Shown here piece by piece: positions 60,890 through 64,000 of a stretch of DNA of 64,000 nucleotides. The notes below the pieces were generated by a model. It was not told where the DNA came from, made no database searches, and worked only from the letters and a program-made list of their open reading frames with translations. Origin of the DNA: Adiantum capillus-veneris (lineage: Eukaryota; Streptophyta; Polypodiopsida; Polypodiales; Pteridaceae); assembly GCA_014529385.2 (NCBI GenBank), contig CM043969.1:36155446-36219445 (forward strand). The letters run 5' to 3'. The translations under genes were made by a program, and so were the position numbers. How positions within the stretch are numbered: position 1 is the first letter of the stretch; the number at the start of each line of letters is the position of its first letter.

Positions 60890-62830
60890 TTAGCGACGAT
60901 GGTGGTGGAAATTTTCAAAGTCGTTAAGTGGAGCATTTACATAGTCTCTATATTGTTTAGCACCTGAAAGTGTGGCGCCAGCAGCAAGTTGATCTGCCAT
61001 GGAGATAATTGCATTACTATTGAGCTTGTAGATGAGAGAGGCCAGTGCAATTGTGCTTGATTCTGACACGGACTTGCCACTTTGGGTCTTACTCATGATT
61101 GCAGAAGCACAGGAGATGGGTTGGATGGGATCCTTGGCACCAGTGGTCGCAGTCGTCTCAATTGTAAAGCCCGCATTCACAACAGATCCTTTCTGTGTCA
61201 TGTAGCTTGCTGCAGACTTGAGGAGACTCGTGATTCGTAAAGTTACTGCTTCTGCTAACTTTCCAGTCAACCCAGCGACCCCCACCACAAAGTCAGAAAC
61301 CCCCTTGAGAATCACGTTACAATTAGTGGTATCATTCTTTAGTGTTTGGTAGGCCGAATCCACCAAGTAGATGTACCCTACATAGCTATCGTTGCAAGTG
61401 AGCTATATTAGTATTTGATGTTAGTACCATTCCTACTTGGAATATTAAAGAAAAAGTAGTCCCAAAAAACCACCCACAAACACACAAGAAGATTTATAAA
61501 TTTTCTTATGTAGGAAACGGGGTCTTTTTTAGAGTTTTTCATCCAATGCATAACATCATGAGCTTCTGCTCGAAAGGCACCCCATACCTAGCTAGGTACA
61601 ATTGGGGGCAGGGGACCACAGGCCCCCCCACTGGGCCGGCGGTGCCCTACCCCGAATCGTACCTAGCTAGGTATGTGCGGGGGGAGCGGTGGTCCCTTGC
61701 CCCCAATGGTACCTAGCTAGGTATGTGGTGCCTGCATCAGAGAAGCTCATGATGTTGAGGTAAGTCACAATGTGGGAATTATTGTGACAATTTGTCCAAA
61801 ATTTCTTGTGACACATACAAACAATGAAAAGCAAGGCATTGATGATGACGTACGAGTCAATCTCGTTCACCCAGGCACTGAACTTGTGAGCATACTCCAA
61901 AGCCTCTTCCTTGGTGAATTCGGTACCAGAGATCTGGGGAGTGAAACCAGATTTGCGACGGGCGGTAGTAATGAAGGTGGTGAGGATGTTACCGTGGTTC
62001 TCCACGTTGCGCCAGTAGTCGCCTGGTTGGGGACCCACCGGTAGGTTGATGTTGCCTTGACCATCATCCGTTACGTCTGCCGCACCCACACCGGCATCTA
62101 GATAGCCCCCAGACTTGAACAACGATGCCGCAATCGCTTCTCTCTCAGCTGCACTCATCCTGCTCACTCAATCACTACTCGCATCACCAGCTTTTCTTTC
62201 TCTTGTTGCTTACTCATAATTACACTACAAGTTTTGGATCGTTTCACAGCTGCGAAAACAAGCGGGAAAAACGTGATTCACACCCACGTAGTGAGAAAAC
62301 GACTTTTTTATATGCCCAAGCGTGAAAAACCCAAGGCTGAAAAGCTATTTTTCTATTGAAAAAAAAAAAATCTCACTTTTGGAATAGTCACGGCATCGTG
62401 ACTGTTCCAAAATTGAATGGAAAAGTTCACATTTGCTCTAAAAAAAATTGCTTTTTTCACGAGAATCTTCTTTTTATTATTGTGAAAGTTTTACACGTGG
62501 CCCTTTTTCTCAACTTGTGAAAAGATCCAAAACTTGTAGTGTTATGCTATAGATATATATTGCCTGGTCCCTCACCTCTTCTTGACCGTGCTGGGATCGA
62601 ACCCAGGTGGAGGACTCTTGAAGAGCTGGCTGTTCTTCTCCACCCATTCGGGAACCTGCATTTAGTGCATAACAGCCAAATGAAATTTGCACCGTTTCAA
62701 AAGTATGATTTGAGATGTTCTGGGATGAGATGGGCTATAATTTGAGGGGATTATCTCTCTCTCTCTCTCTCTCACTCTCTTTCTCTCTCACCTGATAAGC
62801 GTCCGCAGCGGAAGCTGGTCTTGTTGCCAT
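60890..62830 (-). CDS. Four-exon gene for a 306-residue protein of unrecognised family
   Basis: Predicted exons on the minus strand are 62830-62792, 62655-62576, 62159-61854 and 61385-60890. All introns are GT-AG (donors GTGAG, GTGAG, GTACG; acceptors TGCAG, AGCAG, ATAG), and the total is 921 bp including TAA. Exon 1 encodes MATRPASAADAYQ. Exon 2 encodes VPEWVEKNSQLFKSPPPGF and ends in VKKR. Exon 3 holds SAAEREAIAASLFKSGG, DYWRNVENHGNILTTF, TARRKSGF and HKFSAWVNEID. Exon 4 holds YIYLVDSAYQTLKN, a Gly/Ala/Val-rich VVGVAGLTGKLAEAVT, Ser/Thr/Ala-rich helices and a His-rich end (HHHRR). No signal peptide, long membrane segment or known catalytic motif is evident. An alternative start inside exon 3 (ATG at 62158) would give 266 residues, and reading through the exon 2 donor stops after 40 residues. 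Paralogy with the exon at 230-502, including intron phase, supports the model. Function unknown. Confidence 0.65.
61483..61810. mobile_element. Fold-back MITE in intron 3
   Basis: 328 bp, ends CACAAGAAG and TTTCTTGTG, with ACA on both sides. It is the inverted copy of 63411-63689. The centre is a set of near-palindromic arms: ACCTAGCTAGGT occurs three times, with GGGGGCAGGGGACCAC and its complement between, so the transcript could fold into a long GC-rich hairpin. It carries one more arm than the second copy. No coding capacity. Confidence 0.82.
62223..62541. mobile_element. CACTA-type MITE in intron 2
   Basis: 319 bp with perfect inverted ends CACTACAAGTTTTGGATC (the right end is its complement) and TTA on both sides (62220-62222 and 62542-62544). 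CACTA ends plus a 3-bp duplication indicate a non-autonomous CACTA derivative. It lies between exons 2 and 3 of the gene and does not touch the splice sites. Confidence 0.9.
62752..62791. repeat. CT/GA tract at the 5' end of intron 1
   Basis: A short CT microsatellite begins just inside the intron 1 donor; on the gene strand it reads GAGAGA. Confidence 0.7.
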
Positions 62831-62854
62831 TATTCTGTGAGACGGCTCGTGAGA

Positions 62855-62863
62855 GTATATAAT
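62855..62863 (-). promoter_or_regulatory. TATA-like sequence upstream of the four-exon gene
   Basis: On the minus strand TTATATACT lies 25-33 bp before the ATG at 62830, flanked upstream by a GA/CT-rich tract (62866-62990). At that distance transcription would start at or very near the ATG, so this may not be the functional TATA box. Confidence 0.35.
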
Positions 62864-62945
62864 TGCGAGAGAGAGAGAGAGAGAGTGTGTGAGAGAGATA
62901 CTTGAAGAAGGTAGGCGAATGAGCCCCTCCCTGGGCCCTTACATA

Positions 62946-62946
62946 A

Positions 62947-62990
<44 letters not shown>
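62946..62990. repeat. (CT)n microsatellite upstream of the gene
   Basis: About 20 CT units. Together with the GA tract at 62866-62885 it forms a CT/GA-rich promoter-proximal region. Confidence 0.85.
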
Positions 62991-62993
<3 letters not shown>

Positions 62994-63271
62994 CACGAGT
63001 CGCAGTCACGCGTGCATGCACGGACGACGACGAAAAATGGCGTAGTAATTTTTGAAGCCAGTGATTTCGTTTTCCAAGTCACGTTGTCCATACGTCCTGT
63101 CCCCAATCACGTCGTGCTTTGAGGATTGGGCACGTACTCCTTGGGCCCGAGGTGCACACTGCAGACGGCTACGTGCCACTCATGGGCAGAGAAGGTGTAG
63201 ACGGCAGCTATGTGCGACGGAGGGAATCTTTCTCCTTAAATAATAAATGCAATAAAAGTGAAACCAGTAGG

Positions 63272-63410
63272 GCACTACACTACAAGTTTTGAATCTTTTG
63301 GCACTTGCAAAAATGAGTGGAAAAATAGCGATTCACACCGGCTCGGGAAATTTTGCAAAACAAAAGGAATCTCCGGTGATGCAATCAGGCATCACGCGAG
63401 GTGAAGGATA
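63272..63410. mobile_element. Left end of a second CACTA-type MITE, interrupted
   Basis: CACTACAAGTTTTGAATC followed by GCAAAAATGAGTGGAAAAA matches the left end of the MITE at 62223. The match fades before the fold-back MITE at 63411, and no right end was found. Confidence 0.6.
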
Positions 63411-63689
63411 CACAAGAAGTTTTGGACAAATTCTCACAATAATTCCCACATTGTGACTTACCTCAACATCATGAGCTTCTATGACAGAGGCACCGCATAC
63501 CTAACTAGGTACGATTGGGGGCAGGGGACCACCGGCTCCCCCACCGGGTCGGCGGTCCCCTACCCCCAATCGTACCTAGCTAGGTATGTGGTGCCTCTCG
63601 AGCAAAAGCTCATGATGTTATTCATTGTATGAAAAAGACTGGAAAAGACTCCGTTTTCCTACATGAGAAAATTTCTAAATCTTCTTGTG
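63411..63689. mobile_element. Fold-back MITE, second copy, inverted
   Basis: 279 bp, ends CACAAGAAG and CTTCTTGTG, flanked by ATA on both sides (63408-63410 and 63690-63692). It is in opposite orientation to 61483-61810 and lacks one internal arm. The central arms CATACCTAACTAGGTACGAT and ATCGTACCTAGCTAGGTATG pair almost perfectly. Confidence 0.85.
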
Positions 63690-63692
63690 ATA

Positions 63693-64000
63693 GACAAGGA
63701 AGGGACGCTAGGTGTTGAGCGATGGTAAGGAACGTGCACGTAGGAGGTAGGCGTTGTAGGAGGGTCAAGCGAGAGTAAGGGCAAGAGTGAGTGTGCAATG
63801 GAGCTGCATACTGCAGGAATTTCTTTTTATTGTATTGGTTGCCTTCCGGCCCGTAAAACAAGGCCGCATGGATGGTTGGTTGGTTATGGGAATCATCATA
63901 TAGCATAGTTTATTCAATCCGTGCGAGCTCGATCCCTTATAGAGGGTGAGAGAACTGAGTTCCAAGGTTGGGAGTGGGACGTAAGGATGAAATTCCTTGG
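63693..64000. other. No gene recognised
   Basis: GC-balanced sequence to the window edge. Short minus-strand frames are present without recognisable motifs. Confidence 0.4.

Noticed and set aside
62585-62610. tRNA T-arm-like sequence (minus strand GGGTTCGATCCCAG)
   Set aside because: No pairing acceptor stem or D/anticodon arms fit around it. The bases are explained as codons of exon 2 (PGFDPS), which is flanked by AG and GT.

Overview
The window looks like nuclear DNA of a land plant with a large, repeat-rich genome. The evidence is plant-type CACTA transposons with TNP2 and DUF4216/DUF4218-like domains, a Ty3/gypsy element carrying two RNase H domains, an initiator-tRNA-Met primer site on a small LTR element, GT-AG introns, and abundant (CT)n/(GA)n tracts. 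A seed-free plant such as a fern is possible, but the sequence alone does not settle this. No operons, CRISPR arrays, rRNA or convincing tRNA genes were seen.

Layout. 1-0.5 kb: one exon of a protein family I do not recognise, with an in-frame stop. 1.3-2.4 kb: a decayed gag-protease relic. 2.56-13.5 kb: a complete but mutated Ty3/gypsy element on the minus strand, with long LTRs; its 3' LTR contains a 436-bp MITE with a 9-bp target duplication. 13.5-16.4 kb: a dispersed repeat and another decayed retroelement ORF. 16.5-52 kb: a direct tandem duplication of about 18 kb (unit 1 about 16.47-34.59 kb, unit 2 about 34.60-51.97 kb). Each unit starts with a tandem array of roughly 390-bp monomers and contains the same CACTA transposon.

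The two units then diverged. Unit 1 alone carries a 1,135-bp solo LTR and a 5.3-kb LTR retrotransposon. That retrotransposon has no recognisable gag or pol and instead carries an antisense, broken fragment of a ClpB/HSP101 chaperone gene. In unit 2 the CACTA element is expanded by a second, nested CACTA (from 40.93 kb) and by an inverted CACTA fragment (49.0-50.8 kb). 52-60.7 kb: mostly unassigned, with microsatellites, a minisatellite, a poly-C tract and a coding-like relic.

60.9-62.8 kb: the best candidate host gene in the window. It is a minus-strand, four-exon gene encoding a predicted 306-residue protein of unrecognised family. Its third exon is paralogous to the broken exon at 0.2-0.5 kb. 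Intron 2 contains a CACTA-type MITE and intron 3 a fold-back MITE; a second copy of the fold-back MITE lies upstream of the gene.

The genes do not form a pathway. The window is a record of nested transposon insertion, local duplication and gene-fragment capture between two members of one small plant gene family.
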